From: Hyalella azteca
Lineage: Eukaryota; Arthropoda; Malacostraca; Amphipoda; Hyalellidae
Assembly: GCF_000764305.2 (NCBI RefSeq)
Contig: NW_025946706.1
Coordinates: 248,001 to 312,000 of the forward strand
Direction: 5' to 3'
DNA: 64,000 bases
Part shown: positions 24,046-36,908 of the stretch, piece by piece
Numbering within the stretch: the first letter of the stretch is position 1
Layout of the letters: the number at the start of each line of letters is the position of its first letter
Translations under genes and position numbers: made by a program
The notes under the pieces: model-generated
What the model saw: only the letters and a program-made list of their open reading frames with translations
Told to the model about the DNA's origin: nothing
Databases searched by the model: none

Positions 24046-24880
24046 GCCACAACCAGTCCAGTCATTCATTAGAATGCACCGATCGCACATCTAAAGCCAT
24101 GTTGCCTTCTTTAGTTCTGTAATTCATGTCCGATTGAATTGTGATCTATGAATGAATATTCATTACTGTGCGGACTCTTAAAACCTGAGTCCTGAGTTGA
24201 CGCGGTAGCAATCTAGTTAACTCGTATCCAACCACAACAGAGTGCGGATACACGTTTGTGTGTACGGTCAGTGTGATTACGTAATTTGCATTGCCGCGCG
24301 TCCATATTTAAACTATATTAGCTTTCTAAAAGTACGGCGCTGTCGGCACACGGCGCATTTTTTTTACCGGCATAGTACGGCGCACTGCGCAGGTCGTTAA
24401 AATGACAATATAAATTCCCGCGCACCTGGCACATCTTCCTGACCATGGCTTGCCGCAACCAGTCCAGTCATTCATTAGAAGGCACCGATGGCACATCTAA
24501 AGCCATGTTGCCTTCTTTAGTTCTGTAATTCATGTCCGATTGAATTGTGATCTATGAATGAATATTCATTACTGTGCTGACTCTTAGAACCTGAGTCCTG
24601 ACTCCTGAGTTGATGCCATGACGCGTTAGCAATCTAGTTAACTCGTATTCAACCACAACACAATGCAGATACACGTTTGTCAGTTTGTGTGTATGGTCAG
24701 TGTGATTACGTAATTTGCATTGCCGCGCGTCCATATTTAAACTATTTTAGCTTTCTAAAAGTACGGCGCTGTCGGCGCACGGCGCATTTTTTACCGGCAT
24801 AGTACGGCGCACCGCGCAGGTTGTTAAAATGACAATAGAAATTCCCACGCACCTGGCACATCTTCCTGACCATGGTCAAA
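24046..24880. repeat. Tandem duplication, period about 412 bp
   Basis: The segment beginning CAACCAGTCCAGTCATTCAT occurs at 24046 and again at 24458 and stays alignable to the motif TTCCTGACCATGG that ends each copy. The two copies differ by scattered substitutions and small indels. I see no gene in either. Confidence 0.9.
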
Positions 24881-25011
24881 AATGAACTTGAGGAGTTGAG
24901 GGAGACTCTAAAAAACTCTCTGCTTTGCCACTATGGGTGACGGAATTACCCACAATGACGGAATATACCGCGTTAACCCTAACAAATATTTGGTTTGCCA
25001 CTATGACTAGG

Positions 25012-25298
25012 CATAGTGGCAAAGCAGAGAGTTCTTTAGAATCTCCCTCAAGTTCATTTTTGAGTCCTATAAGTAGACCAGTAAAGTATCCTGGATACCA
25101 GCATTATCATACTTAAGAAATTGGTTTAAATGAGAGTTTTTTAGACTCTCCCTCAAGTTCATTTTTGAGTCCTATAAGTAGACCAGTAAAGTATCCTGGA
25201 TACCAGCATTATCATACTTAAGAAATTGGTTCAAATCTTGAGTAAATGAGGAAATTAAAAATGAACTGATTCTAAAGAAGCTCTGGTTTGCCACTATG
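25012..25298. mobile_element. hAT-type MITE with perfect 8-bp target duplication
   Basis: Begins CATAGTGGCAAAGCAGAGAG and ends CTCTGGTTTGCCACTATG. It is flanked on both sides by TGACTAGG (25004-25011 and 25299-25306), an exact 8-bp target duplication as made by hAT transposases. A segment of about 105 bp inside (GTTCATTTTTGAGTCCTATA and following) is tandemly duplicated, which explains why this copy is longer than the one at 10-188. It lies directly against the right end of another copy. Confidence 0.88.
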
Positions 25299-25494
25299 TG
25301 ACTAGGTATGCAATTATGCAGTCAGGGAAGTCTCCCAGTCCTACTCCTCGCGTCCTCGGCTCTCGCGATAATGATATAGCCTAGGTAGAATTCGTAGAAA
25401 TGTGGAATAAGATTGAAATACCTACTTACTTCAAAATTTGACTCAATCCCATCACATGCAATCCATCTGCAGCATGATCTGCTCCATTACATTA

Positions 25495-26329
25495 CCGTAA
25501 ACTGGGGTAACTTTGACCACTTTTTTTTTTCAAAATGATGCCATTTTTTTACTAGATAAGTTAAACTTAAATTGAAACATGCAAAATACAGGTCTATACT
25601 CTAGACTCCAAATAACTCCATGCATTGTAGTAGAACTCTTCTAGTTACATATGCAAAAGAAAAATTTTAGGAAAGTGTCATAGTTTGCAAATAGGGGGCG
25701 CCACCCCCAAATGGGCAAAATGTGACCATCTAATGGCAGCCGTGACGGGGTAACATTGACCGGTTTGGAAATTAAGTTAAAATTACCATATATAAGACTC
25801 TGTAGAGTCTGAAACATGAAGAAAAAAACATTAATAGGTGTATCAAACATAAAATATGTTATATAGTTACCTATGGTAATTTTAACTTAATTTCCAAGCC
25901 GGTCAATGTTACCCCGTCACGGCTGACATTAGGTGGTCAAAGTTACCCCATTGGGGGGCGGCGCCCCCCATTTGCAAACTATGAAACTTTTCTAAAATTT
26001 GTCTTTTGCATATGTAACTAGAAGAGTTCTACTACAATGCATCAAAACCTGGAGTTATTTTACCAAAAAATAAAAAAATTGTAGGGGGTACTCCGACAGG
26101 CTTTAATTAATAGCTCTTTTTTGTGGGTCACATTTTTAATTTTTTAACCTATTAGATATGCAAACTTTTTAAATCTTTCTATTGTGTTATGTAGCCTCAG
26201 TATTAGGCCTTTGATGGCCATTGACAAAATTTTTCTATGTCAAATCGGTTTTGAGTTTTGGGGGTTTTTGTTAAAAAAATGAAAAGTGGTCAAAGTTACC
26301 CCGCCGGTCAAAGTTACCCCATTTTACGG
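25495..26329. mobile_element. TA-flanked foldback element, copy 3 (complete)
   Basis: Begins CCGTAAACTGGGGTAACTTT and ends with the reverse complement (ACTTTGACC... pattern read from the right as CCGTAAAATGGGGTAACTTT). TA flanks both sides (25493-25494 and 26330-26331). The interior forms a long imperfect palindrome with arms including GTAACATTGACCGG and CCGGTCAATGTTAC. No transposase; a non-autonomous TA-targeting element, probably mobilised by a Tc1/mariner-type enzyme. Confidence 0.88.
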
Positions 26330-26463
26330 TAGTCCATACTTGCGGCTTTTTCAACGTCAACGCACACGGCAAACTCATTAGAAGCTTCCATCTCACTAGG
26401 CTTGGTAGTTGGCAAGTCATAGTCATCAGGTTTGCTCATGCTTTCATCAATAATTATACTTTA

Positions 26464-26647
26464 ATAGTGACAAAACAGAGATTTTTTAGAATCAGTTCAT
26501 TTTTAATTTCCTCAAAAACTCAAGATTTAAACCAATTTCTTAAGTATGATAATGCTGGTATCCATGATACTTTACTCAGTTTACTGGTCTACATATAGGA
26601 CTCAAAAATGAGGGAGAGTCTAAAAAATTCTCTGCTTTGTCACTATG
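26464..26647 (-). mobile_element. hAT-type MITE copy, reverse orientation
   Basis: The reverse complement of the family, running from ATAGTGACAAAACAGAG at the left to CTCTGCTTTGTCACTATG at the right, 184 bp. Flanking octamers are similar but not identical (TACTTTAA against TGCTTTCA if the element starts at TAGTGAC), so the target duplication is uncertain. Confidence 0.7.
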
Positions 26648-29138
26648 CTTTCATCAGTTTCATGGTCACAACCTGACATTGACAACCTCCGCATCCCATA
26701 CAATCGCTTCGTTCTCAAGCTCTTAACACGCAACTGACGCAAGAGGCTGCATTCTGCAATCCAATTGACAGTGGTCTCATCAAAAGAAACAGAATTTTCT
26801 GAGCATCTATATTATATATAGTATATATTTGTGAGTAGGTGGTAATTATAAAAGCTGTATATTTTTAGCATTTTTGAAAGCACGTAATTTTAGTATTTTC
26901 GTCCTTTTTGTGAGAAAATGTACGTTCTAACACCAACAACACCAATTTTAGTTATAATATTAATTACCTTTAATTAACTGTGCAATCAACAATTTCAAGA
27001 TATTTTCAGGCAAAGCTTTGCTTATACGTTGCCAGTGGCTGGCTTCAACATTAATTTGTGTAAATCCAACTATCATAAAGAAGCAAAACAGATTCAATTT
27101 GTACAGATTGCATTCTATCGATTACAACAATTTATTGTTGTAGCTTTTGTACATAATCAATACGGTATATATAGTTAATATTTTTCATATGCTATTAAAA
27201 CTCCTAAACCAATGTAATCCAACGTGGCTTTCTATTGAAATATCGTAATCAGATAACTAAATATGATATAAAAAAAAACCCATGGTTGAATTAATACATG
27301 AAAAAACCCTACAATGATATAACTTGCAAAACGGTCGATAAAATCCGTAAATACTAAAAAAATGCTGGACTTAATAATTATTTCAGCTTTAAAATAAGAT
27401 TTTTTCAATAATTTGCATAGAAAGGGCAAGAATAGCGTTCGTGATTATTCTCATCAACCCAACTCCCGTCACCAGAGATTAGAAAGAGAAACGCTTCACT
27501 ATCTTTGACGGACAAGCGTGAGAGTAACCGGCAGATGACGAATAGCCCGGGCCGCAGGTTGCGATAGCGAGCCTAATGGGATAAAAACCAATGATATAAG
27601 ATGCCGGGAGCTTCTGTCTTCTGGAAACTTCGAGTACTATTCAGATCCCCGCACTCCTCAGTGAATTTCAATGTAAACGAATCATTTGAAATAGTCGTAT
27701 TCCTTCGCATGCAGGTATTAGCGATTTAAATAATATCTCTATTCGGAATTTTTCTTCAGTTAGCTGTTAAAATTGTAACACGTTAATTTAAAACTACTGC
27801 TGCCAGCTTTTCTTTAATTATTTTTATCTATTAACTGTGTATACAGAATTAAGAATAATGACTTTTTTCTCGAATAATTTGCAGATTATTGCAAGAAGTG
27901 TAACCAATGCACCATAAAAAATTTTTCTTTAATTCTTTTCCAATCCACAATTTATTTTAAGGATGGTTTGACTGTGCGATAGTTTGCGTGTCATCGAAGT
28001 GTAAAAAAAGATTCTTATCCAAACGCAAATAATTTTAAACCTTTCTTGTTTTGATCAAGAGAAGTCATAGGAGTTAATAAGAGTACGCTAGGTTCGCAAT
28101 TTCAATGTCAAACTGAATTTTTCAATTGCAACATTTAAAGCGTAATTTAACGAAATATTCACGAATACTAATCTATATCCACTCCTATTCAGATTATTGG
28201 GCCCCAAGCTGTGCCGGTCTAGCTGCGGGCCGGTCTAAATGGCATCAATTTCACAGCTGCATGCCGATTAGGAAGACATGCATTCCATCATTTTTTTAAT
28301 GAATTTGTGACGCTAAGAAAACATGAGTATCGGCCACAGTTGCACATGGTCTTATCATGGAAATATGAATAAAAAACAGTGCTTGTTTTTTACAGCAACA
28401 TGCAGCATAACTTTCGTAAAGCGTTCTGAAAAATCTGTGACAAAGTATTATGTGTTGAGAAAAAAGACTTCATTAGAGGCAGGGATGAAGTTTCGGAGCA
28501 AATTTTTGAATTTACATGTGTTCTAGTTTTGGTCAGATTTCGACGTTGATTGGACGTTAAATTTGGGTTATTCAGCATTTCAACCTGAAATTAGCATTGA
28601 TTCAACGTTTAAAAATTAGTAAAATTCAACGTACCAATATCGACGTTATTTCAAAGTTGAAATAAGGTTGTTTTACGTCATTGTATGCAAGTCAATAGTA
28701 GGACAAGCTTCTATAGCGATGTCGCAATAAGTTCGGTCAACATGCGCGTGCTTCTTGAGTTAACTTAGATGATGGTATTTTGGTTGCTTCAGTTTTACAG
28801 TGAGAGAAGAAGTTTGTTCTGCCTATCCCTTGATCAAAAGATTAAGCTCTAAGAAATACAATAGCTCAGGTTGCAAGTTTTAAAGTTTTAGAAGCATAAT
28901 ATACCCAGATTCGTTTCAAAACATAAATGGCTACAATCAATTATATAGATAGTAATCTCGAGTGAAGTATAAGAAAGCATGTACGTTTTAGATTAAAGAT
29001 GAGATTACACATCTGAAGCGACGTACGTTAGGACATCAGAGTGGATAAGAAGCAGGGAGTCTCACAGGTGGTGAGCGAGTGAGAACCTCAGCAGCAGCGC
29101 CCCTTGACGCTATCACGAAGAGTTGTAATCCCGACGTG
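26648..29138. other. No gene seen
   Basis: AT-rich non-coding sequence. Short reverse-complement motifs built on TTCAACGTT and AACGTTGA cluster at 28535-28650 and could be the core of a decayed palindromic repeat. Open frames here are under 70 codons and show no family features. Confidence 0.4.
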
Positions 29139-29293
29139 TGCCGGCTCAAATAACGACATAAAAATCAAGCCGGTTCATACTTAGAAGATGTTAAAATTCC
29201 AAGTTTAATAGCGGCAAAGCTAGTTAAGATAAGTTCAATACCGGCTAAGTATTGAACCGAAATTATTTCTTTGTGTCGTAATTTGAGCCGGCA
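29139..29293. mobile_element. 155-bp foldback/MITE-like element
   Basis: The first 24 bases (TGCCGGCTCAAATAACGACA and four more) are repeated in reverse complement at 29270-29293 with two mismatches. Further inverted matching (CCGGTTCATACTTAG against CTAAGTATTGAACCG) extends inward. I could not define a target duplication. Related ACCGGCTTAG-type motifs continue to 29480. Confidence 0.55.
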
Positions 29294-29719
29294 CAAGCCG
29301 GGGCTACGACGCACCGTCTACTAGCTTGGCCGGTTAGATTCTTAGAAGTTCGGGGAACATTGGGGGTCCGTGGTATACTGGTGGCGAATCATAGCCCCGG
29401 AATGAGCCAGGGTTATGTTACAAATCGAACCGGCTTAGTAATTAGTCGCTCTCAAACACAACTAACTTGACCGGCTAAATCTTTAGAAATAGCAGTACAT
29501 TTACAGAGCAGTTGGCATTCTGGATCTGGTAAGTTCCAAATCATTTTGGGGTTCTTAACAGTCAAACGACGAAAATGGAGCTGTAAATTGTGCTCTCATC
29601 GTGCGTAAAAACTGCATGGAACCAGACCACCTGAAGTAAGCCTAACTTCGAAAATTGAACGAATATTTTCAGCATTGCGTCTATAAAATTCCAACCTACA
29701 TTATTCCACAGATGGCCGT

Positions 29720-30080
29720 TCGGACTGCATGCATCACACTCAGTGCTTGGAGCACTAGAAATGATGTATAAGATCTTTTAATTCTTTAGGACTGCATGCA
29801 TCACCCTCAGTGCTTGGAGCACTAGAAATGATGTATAAGATCTTTTAATTCTTTAGGACTGCATGCATGCATCACACTCAGTGCTTGGAGCACTAGAAAT
29901 GATGTATGAGATCTTTTAATTCTTTCGGACTGCATGAATCACACTCAGTGCTTGCAAGCTGCAACACCAGAATTGATGTATGAGATCTTTTAATTCTTTC
30001 GGACTGCATGCATCACACCGTGTGATTGCAGGACCAGAAACTATGCATGAGGCCTCTAAATACTCAGTGGCTGTATGCAT
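29720..30080. repeat. Minisatellite, unit about 70 bp
   Basis: Four to five tandem units containing GGACTGCATGCATCAC, ACTCAGTGCTTGGAGCACTA and GATCTTTTAATTCTTT. Later units are progressively diverged. Non-coding. Confidence 0.88.
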
Positions 30081-30644
30081 GACATCGAGTGCTGTTAATA
30101 CCTCCACATTTGACATCCAGTGAACCTACAGAACGACCGTGAGAAGAAGATGTCCGTTAGGCAGCATCTTTACTGTAACATTCCCTCGCCTCTTGTCTGC
30201 ATCCTGTATACTCGCGGTGTGACCAACTGCCAACAATTCAACGCATACACGAATAATGCAACAACGGTACTAAAAAACGGTATCTCTTAATATATGTGTT
30301 AGTCTCGCTCACACGGCATTTTTCCTATCATAGACCAATTCATAAATTTCTCAGTCAATTGTTTGTGACAGAACTGTACAATTCGAAAACAATTCTTATG
30401 CTTATTTTATGATTCATTTGTGTTTTTAGTGAGCATCCTTCACGATCTGGATGATTGAAAATCCTGAGCTAATAACGACTTTTGTGTTGATGATTTATTG
30501 GTTATGATTGTTATCAGTGTTATCTTAGAAGCTTGGGAAATGCAGCTGGCGCTATTTAAGCAGAATCTCATATGCCGATAAGCTCAGTTTACGAGTGACT
30601 TCTTCTTAACAAGTTGTCTAATTCTTACCGGTCTCATTAAAATA

Positions 30645-31010
30645 GTTATACCCGCCTGTCGCCAGTCACGTTCAAGTTTCTACACCCGCCTGTCGCCTGT
30701 CACGTTAAAATTCCAACACCCGCCTGTCGCCAGTCACGTTCAAGTTTCTACACCCGCCTGTCGCCTGTCACGTTAAAATTCCAACACCCGCCTGTCGCCA
30801 GTAACGTTCAAGTTTCTACACCCGCCTGTCGCCTGTCACGTTAAAATTCCAACACCCGCCTGTCGCCAGTAACGTTCAAGTTTCTACAACCGCCTGTCGC
30901 CAGTAACGTTCAAGTTTCTACACCCGCCTGTCGCCAGTAACGTTTCAAGTTTCTACACCCGCCTGTCGCCATTCACGTTACAGTTCTACAGTCGCCTGCC
31001 GCGTGTTGCA
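30645..31010. repeat. Minisatellite, unit about 34 bp (ACCCGCCTGTCGCC)
   Basis: About ten units of ACACCCGCCTGTCGCC, then AGTCACGTT, then CAAGTTTCT or AAAATTCCA. In the first half two unit types alternate, which shows that the array grew as a two-unit block. Non-coding. Confidence 0.92.
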
Positions 31011-34000
31011 ACGTCTCAGCCTCTACACCTGGCATTCAGAAGTCTTTTTATAGTCTTGAAATTTTTTGGTAAAATTGTCGCGGTATGGTACCGAAATTAT
31101 CAAACTTGTAGATAAGTTGTCTCGTCTTTTGTCCATTCGACTCGCGCCAATCGTCCGTGTCGACATTGCACTGAAACTGTCCAGGTTTCCCTAACGATAC
31201 TCAACTTCATGGATTCAGCATCGGCACTTCAATGCCAAGTTCTGAACATGATTATCTTCTTGTAGTAATGAATATTAGGAAAGTGGATTATAAAAACTTG
31301 TGTAAGAACTGATTTAAAAAGTAATCAAAACTCCAACAAACATAAAATTGGTCGAGTATATATACGTTTTTCTTCCTAAAGGAGAATAAGAATTCTCACG
31401 GCGGTAAACGATTCTCTTTTATCTACATAAGTTTGAAAAACAGGCCATATTATACATACCACGTAATTTTTAACTGTATTGTGTCAACTAACATTTTTTA
31501 TTTGAAGAGAGAAAATTAATATATTCAGAGTCTAGACATTTGACCAATCGATTTTTAATTTTATTAACAATATTTTAGGTTGAATAACTTGTCGTATTTT
31601 CAATAATTAGGCTGAGCCAAACCTTCGGGCATTGATTTTCTAAAAAATTTACATTGAAATCGAAACTTTTTTTGTTCGTAAAATCTGGAGTTTGCAAACT
31701 CGCCCAGTAAAATCAAATCCTTCAAAGGGCTCAGCATTATTGGCATAACATCATTTATTGTTTTTATTTGTATATTTAAATATATTGAAGGTCTTAAGGT
31801 CTAAGTAGCCGAGATCTTTAGGTCATTGGAAGCCATGTCCGATTGATAAGCAATATCAGGTAAGTGAGAATAGTGCACGTAGCATGTATTAAGTGCTGTA
31901 ATCAGAACCTCCCGGTCTTGTACGTGAACATAATACGTTGTGATAATTTTTTGCTTGTCTATTTCTAAAAAATATTAGCCCTATTAATTAATATCAAAAT
32001 TAATTTATTATTTTGTAATTATACAAGTTATTGATCAGACGGGCTTTGGTCACCTCATGCAAGAACCATCTAAGAGAATTTACTTCGCCATTCATTGAAG
32101 CCAAGAGATTGGGCGATCATTTGACTGGATCATCTGAACAAATTGCATTATTGGCAAATTTGTTCGCATGGCTCAGCCGAATGCTCGCTTAACATTCTGC
32201 AAGATATTCCCACGTTCAAGTATTTGTAAGAAGAAGTCAATATAATGGAAAATAATATCACATTCTCCTAGCAAAAACTGGACTGAAATGGTGCTCGAAC
32301 TTGGAACCGAGAGAAGATGAGCTCCAAAACACGAAAGCCATACACTTTCGATACTGTTTTTCGAAACTGTGATGCATCAAGCAGGTCGATCATATGTCTT
32401 TGGCCCTGCCAGTGTTCTGTATAATTTGTTTCATTATAGACGTGACGTCAAATATTTGAATAGAGTGATCGCGGAGTGACATGTTCGGCAGCCGAATAAA
32501 GGATTAATCATTTAGCTTTGCTTCTTGAGTTCCAGCACACTTACTCTTCCATCAGTGCTTCCATCAAGCCGTCCAGTCCAGCAGAGACGCGGCACAAGCC
32601 GTCCAGCAGAGACGCGGCACAAGCCGTCCAGCAGAGACGCGGCACAGTTCTGTCTTATTTTACGAGCAGATGAAAGTATCAAGATTTGCGAGTCAATGAA
32701 GTATCTCAAGTATAATGAATGGGTTTATGGATACAAATTTGTTCGTCATACTTGGGATGTTTTTCTTGACTAATGCTGCGAGTCTTCTTAACCTGGAAAT
32801 TGTTGCGGCTTCTCATTGAGACTCTGAGAAACAAATTGAAGATTCATAGAATTTCCAGACTGGTCGACTTTACTAGGTTGACAAAAAAGTATGTTATATG
32901 ATTTAAAAAATATACATAAAAAATCACAGAAATCTCAAAATCAAACAGCCAATGGCGGTATTTAAGAATTGTTTGGCTTGAATATATTATCATCTTAGAA
33001 GTTATCGAATATCTGTGTACTTTCAGAACTAAGGACTTGCGTAGAGATTACAATCATTGTAGATCTTGCGATCGTCGTGAAACTTACGATGCTTGTTAAA
33101 ACTACGATCAATATGAATATTCGATCATCGTAAAGCTTACGATAATCATATAAAACATCATAGTTGAACTGATTATACCGTCCGCTGTTTAATAGTTACA
33201 CTCATAATATTATTTGGTCATTGTACAAATAGTGACGCACTTTCTTACCCTCAGTTCGAGCAGAGAGCGGACGTGTAACAGCGATACGACCTTTTGTTGG
33301 GCCATAGTGCGTCGGGATGACCCACGCTTGGCCTATAGTTGCATCGTTATTTGGACAAAGTCCCAGTCATTCCCAGTCAGAAATCTGATTGTAGGAATCA
33401 CACATGCACCAGTGCTGCCGGTCGGAACTCAACGTAGCGAAGTTCATATTTAAATAGTGCCATTATATTGAACCTCCAAATTGTTATAAATAAGTTAAGG
33501 GATTTGTTATGAAACTAATTGCTGAATATTTTTCGCAAGTCCACTTCAATGAGTTTTATGTGTGTATATAAAATCCATCATGGCGTCCATTGAGCTCACG
33601 GTGATGGTGAAAACAGCGTGCGGTGGGCACTTGTCAAAGAACGTGATCTGCTGCAGATTATTTATGCTATAAATGTAGATTGTAATCAAATATAAGACTG
33701 GTAATTTCATTCGATTTAGGTTACCGGATAGTTAGCAACTACCGGTTACAATAATTTGATACATACCTATTTATTGAACGTTATTTTCACTAACTTATCA
33801 ATTCTGTCTTATATCAGTAGTTATAGGTATACTGGAAGTTGCGTGATGCAGAGTAGAAGAAAAGAAAATTGTCGACAGTAAAGAGTGATGAGAATGATCC
33901 ACTTATCCAACTAGAAAGTTTTGGGCGTATAAGAAGTTAAATGGCCGCAGCTTGTAGCAGCAGCCACAGGTAAGACTGTCGTTGCCCGGAGCGTAGTTCG

Positions 34001-35416
34001 TTGGAAGTCAGTGTCATTCCTGGTGCGGTGCGAGTTGGATGTGTCGATGTGCCTTAGTCAGTGAGCGTAAATGATTATGGTATCCAAACAGTTTTAGGTG
34101 TTTTCCTTGCGAATTTAAGTTGTTACTGTGTTTTTATTTTGAACAAATGAGCAATAATTGTGGCGAATGATGCTTAAGGACCACGTAAAGGGTAAGTAGC
34201 GAGCTGGAACAGGATGGTTTGCTTGGCCAGGTAAGGAGGTGACGCGACTGCACGCGTCGCTCCGAAGCCTCCCCGGTGCAGGTGCACATAATCCTCTCTG
34301 TGTAATAGTTAGGAGTCCTAAATGGAATTCTAAAGATCATGCTTCATTTATCCTAAATAGATTCAGTCAGATAACTTGATCAGTTCCAAAGTATTATCTA
34401 ATTATGGAAGGGAAATCTGGTATCGGATTTTTGTATCCAATTTATGTGCACTACCTAGTATATTACCTCTTCAGAATTCCACCCGACCCGCATTGCCGGC
34501 ATTGGGACTAAAATTTTGGGTATCTTGAACAATTTAAGGCTTTGTCAGACGTTTTGGTTTTTAAAAGTCCACAATTACTTGCGTGTGTATATAATAGCAT
34601 AGCACGTCGTATAAGCCTGGTGGGAAAACCGACGTCCTAATTTATGTATCCTATGCTACAAATGGAAGTAGCTAATGATATGAAGCGGGCGTCACTAGTT
34701 AGGAATTTAGGCTTCACTCGTTAGGAACTTGGTCTTCCAAGTTTAGTCTGTTAGTTTCTAAAGAAGTGTTTTTGTACAGTAAGAGCTAATTTTACTGGCA
34801 TATCTTGATCCTCGTGTGGCGTTATTGACCTCACAACTGAGGTTGACCAATACCTTGCTGCATTAATCGTTCTCAGACTTTATTCTGCTTCGGTTGACAA
34901 ATTTCGGCTCGGTACTTTGAATACTGAACGATGGCTAGATCGCTTTCGCAACGTGACTTTGAGTAATAATGCGCTATTCCTTCGACCTGTGAATAATTAA
35001 ACAACCTGCTGGTCGTTCAAGTTATGATTGCAACAACTGCCAAGACAGCGACCGTTATAATAACGTTGCCTTATGTCGCGCGTGTGTAGAATTTTAATGT
35101 CATATTTCTCAGGATTCTGGGTATATTGGCTCTGGAAATAAAATGACAAATATTCCAATATTGAGGCGTTTATTTATCCACGAAGATGTATTAAAGGTAC
35201 GGTAGCTTCAACATTGCTTTAGTTAGCGCTGCATTATTCTCCATCCCTTATTAATGATATATATTCGATTATTTTACTAATAAAATTAATATTCATTATT
35301 ATTATTAGTTAAATTAACAATTATGTTAATAATTGATTACTATTGCTTATTAACTTAAGTGATGTCGATAGTACTTCACCACTACTATTGATCGGCGAAG
35401 ACTTGGAAGCTGGACA
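31011..35416. other. No gene seen
   Basis: Non-coding sequence apart from a 25-bp triplicate (CAGCAGAGACGCGGCACAAG units) at 32577-32645 and one member of a dispersed repeat at about 33300-33430. Open frames are short and without recognisable domains. Confidence 0.4.
33300..33430 (+). repeat. Dispersed repeat, GCATCG-TATTTGGAC family
   Basis: Contains GCATCGTTATTTGGACAAAG. The same core occurs at about 36185-36310 (plus), 41330-41440 (minus) and 62783-62800 (minus, short). The 36.2 and 41.4 kb copies share a longer stretch beginning TTTGCCGG and including CTGGGTCAGGA. Confidence 0.6.
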
Positions 35417-35530
35417 CACCAGTTGGTGACCCACCAGTTGGTGACCCACCAGTTGGTGACCCACCAGTTGGTGACCCACCATTTGGTGACCCACCATGTA
35501 ATTGGTGACCCACCAGTTGGTGACCCATCT
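35417..35530. repeat. 15-bp minisatellite (CACCAGTTGGTGACC)
   Basis: Seven near-identical 15-base units. Each contains CACCAGTTGGTG, which is itself nearly palindromic, so single strands of the array could form hairpins. Confidence 0.9.
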
Positions 35531-36184
35531 TCCAGTAGCGACAAGACGACGAAGCAGCAGGACGGCATCTAATTATTCAGTTACAGCCTAAACCAAATAC
35601 AGAAGCGATAAGAGATAACAACGTACTTCCTTATCGTAGTATCAATTCTCTTACTGAAAATTAGATTCAAGACGATTTTGATTTACTTCAATATTAGGAC
35701 ATGATTTATCTCAATTTTGTTTCTGCGTGAGTCGTAAAAATATATTTGTTACGTGCGCAGGGCCCATACAATTAATTGAAAAATTACATACAATTAATTC
35801 AAAATTAATACAAAAAAAATTCACTAATGCCGAGAAGTAAAGTTCAAAATCACTGCTGTTTTTATAACCTGGAGTAAGCTAGATTGTAAATAAAATTATT
35901 ATTATTATTACTATTATTGAAGTGAACGATCAAGTCACTGTATTTTCGCTAAGTATTCACTTAGTGACTTGATTATGATTACAATTAACTGATGATAGAA
36001 TGATTCGTACGTAAGGGATGAAAAGTTGAAGGCAGCACGAGTTGGAGGCTACAGGTATGCGGGCCCCGTAGCATGCTCCTCTCGTGCACATAACTCGCTG
36101 ACCTTTGTCAGGGAAGTTGAGCTTCACACTAACAAATGGATAGGCCACATTATCCACGAATTAACACACTTTCTGCACGTAGCA

Positions 36185-36310
36185 CTGATACGTCATTTTG
36201 CCGGTTCAAACTGGGTCAGGAATACCTGCACAATGGCAAAAATTGCATCGCTATTTGGACAGAAACTCACTCTTTTCCATGAGTGCAGGCTGACCTCCAT
36301 GCATGCGGGG
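36185..36310 (+). repeat. Dispersed repeat, second copy
   Basis: Matches the copy at 41330-41440 in reverse complement over about 110 bases. One frame reads FAGSNWVRN, then AKIASLFGQKLTLFHECR here; the other copy reads FAGQTGSGLNH, then AKRASLFGQSLAQLSECR. The shared reading frame hints at a decayed coding sequence of an unidentified mobile element. Confidence 0.55.
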
Positions 36311-36786
36311 TCCTGACATTATATACGCGAGGGCAGCACTGTTGCTTTCCTCGAACGTTGTTGCCCTTGTATTCATAGGTGTTGTTTTGTCGGGTGTTCC
36401 TGTATGCCGACTTTCACAATCATGTTCCACAAAATGATGATCCAGAATCGTTTTACCTGCTGGAACTTTGATCTGTTTGTAATTGAGCTTTTCAAACATA
36501 ATGCATTATTATACAATATTATAGATTATAATAAATTGTAATTATTGTAGATCAGAAAACGGTGTCAGGTTTTGAGTTCTGATGAAGATGTTTCAGATCA
36601 TCGAGTAAAGACTGTTGATTGTAATTAGCAGGCTGTACAGACTGTTGATTGGCAATTGCCACGCAGTTACGCAAAGGTTCGAGTTATCTGGCTGTGGCTT
36701 TGCGTAAGTCTCTGAGAAGTTCTTAGCGTCGCGACGTGGTCTCAAGACTGGTTGGGTGGCTGCGAAATCGTTAACTCATCATATCG

Positions 36787-36908
36787 TAACTCTCGTCACA
36801 TCGTCAGCTCTCGTCACATCGTCAACTCTCGTCACATCGTCAACTCTCGTCACATCGTCAACTCTCGTCACATCGTCAACTCTCGTCACATCGTCAACTC
36901 TCGTCACA
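36787..36908. repeat. 18-bp minisatellite (CGTCAACTCTCGTCACAT)
   Basis: About seven almost perfect 18-base copies. The near identity suggests recent expansion. Non-coding. Confidence 0.92.

Larger units (their letters stand above)
22783..24979. mobile_element. 2.2-kb TA-flanked element with GGGTWAACGCGG termini
   Basis: The left end GGGTAAACGCGGTATATTCC (22783) pairs with its reverse complement at the right end (ending at 24979), about 23 bases with one mismatch. TA flanks both sides (22781-22782 and 24980-24981). It sits inside a hAT-type MITE. It contains a foldback element copy (from 23001), pieces of a hAT MITE (22915-22998 and 24890-24935) and a 412-bp tandem duplication. I see no transposase. 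Confidence 0.6.
21948..25005. mobile_element. hAT-type MITE split by nested insertions
   Basis: The left end (AGTGACAAAGCAGAGTTTTT, then CCTCAAGTTCACTTTTGAGTC) lies at about 21948 and family body sequence continues to 22782. The right end (TTTGGTTTGCCACTATG) lies at 24989-25005. Between 22783 and 24979 sits a separate TA-flanked element. Some internal sequence (22030-22730) is not in the short copies and could be the interior of a longer relative or yet another insertion. Confidence 0.5.
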
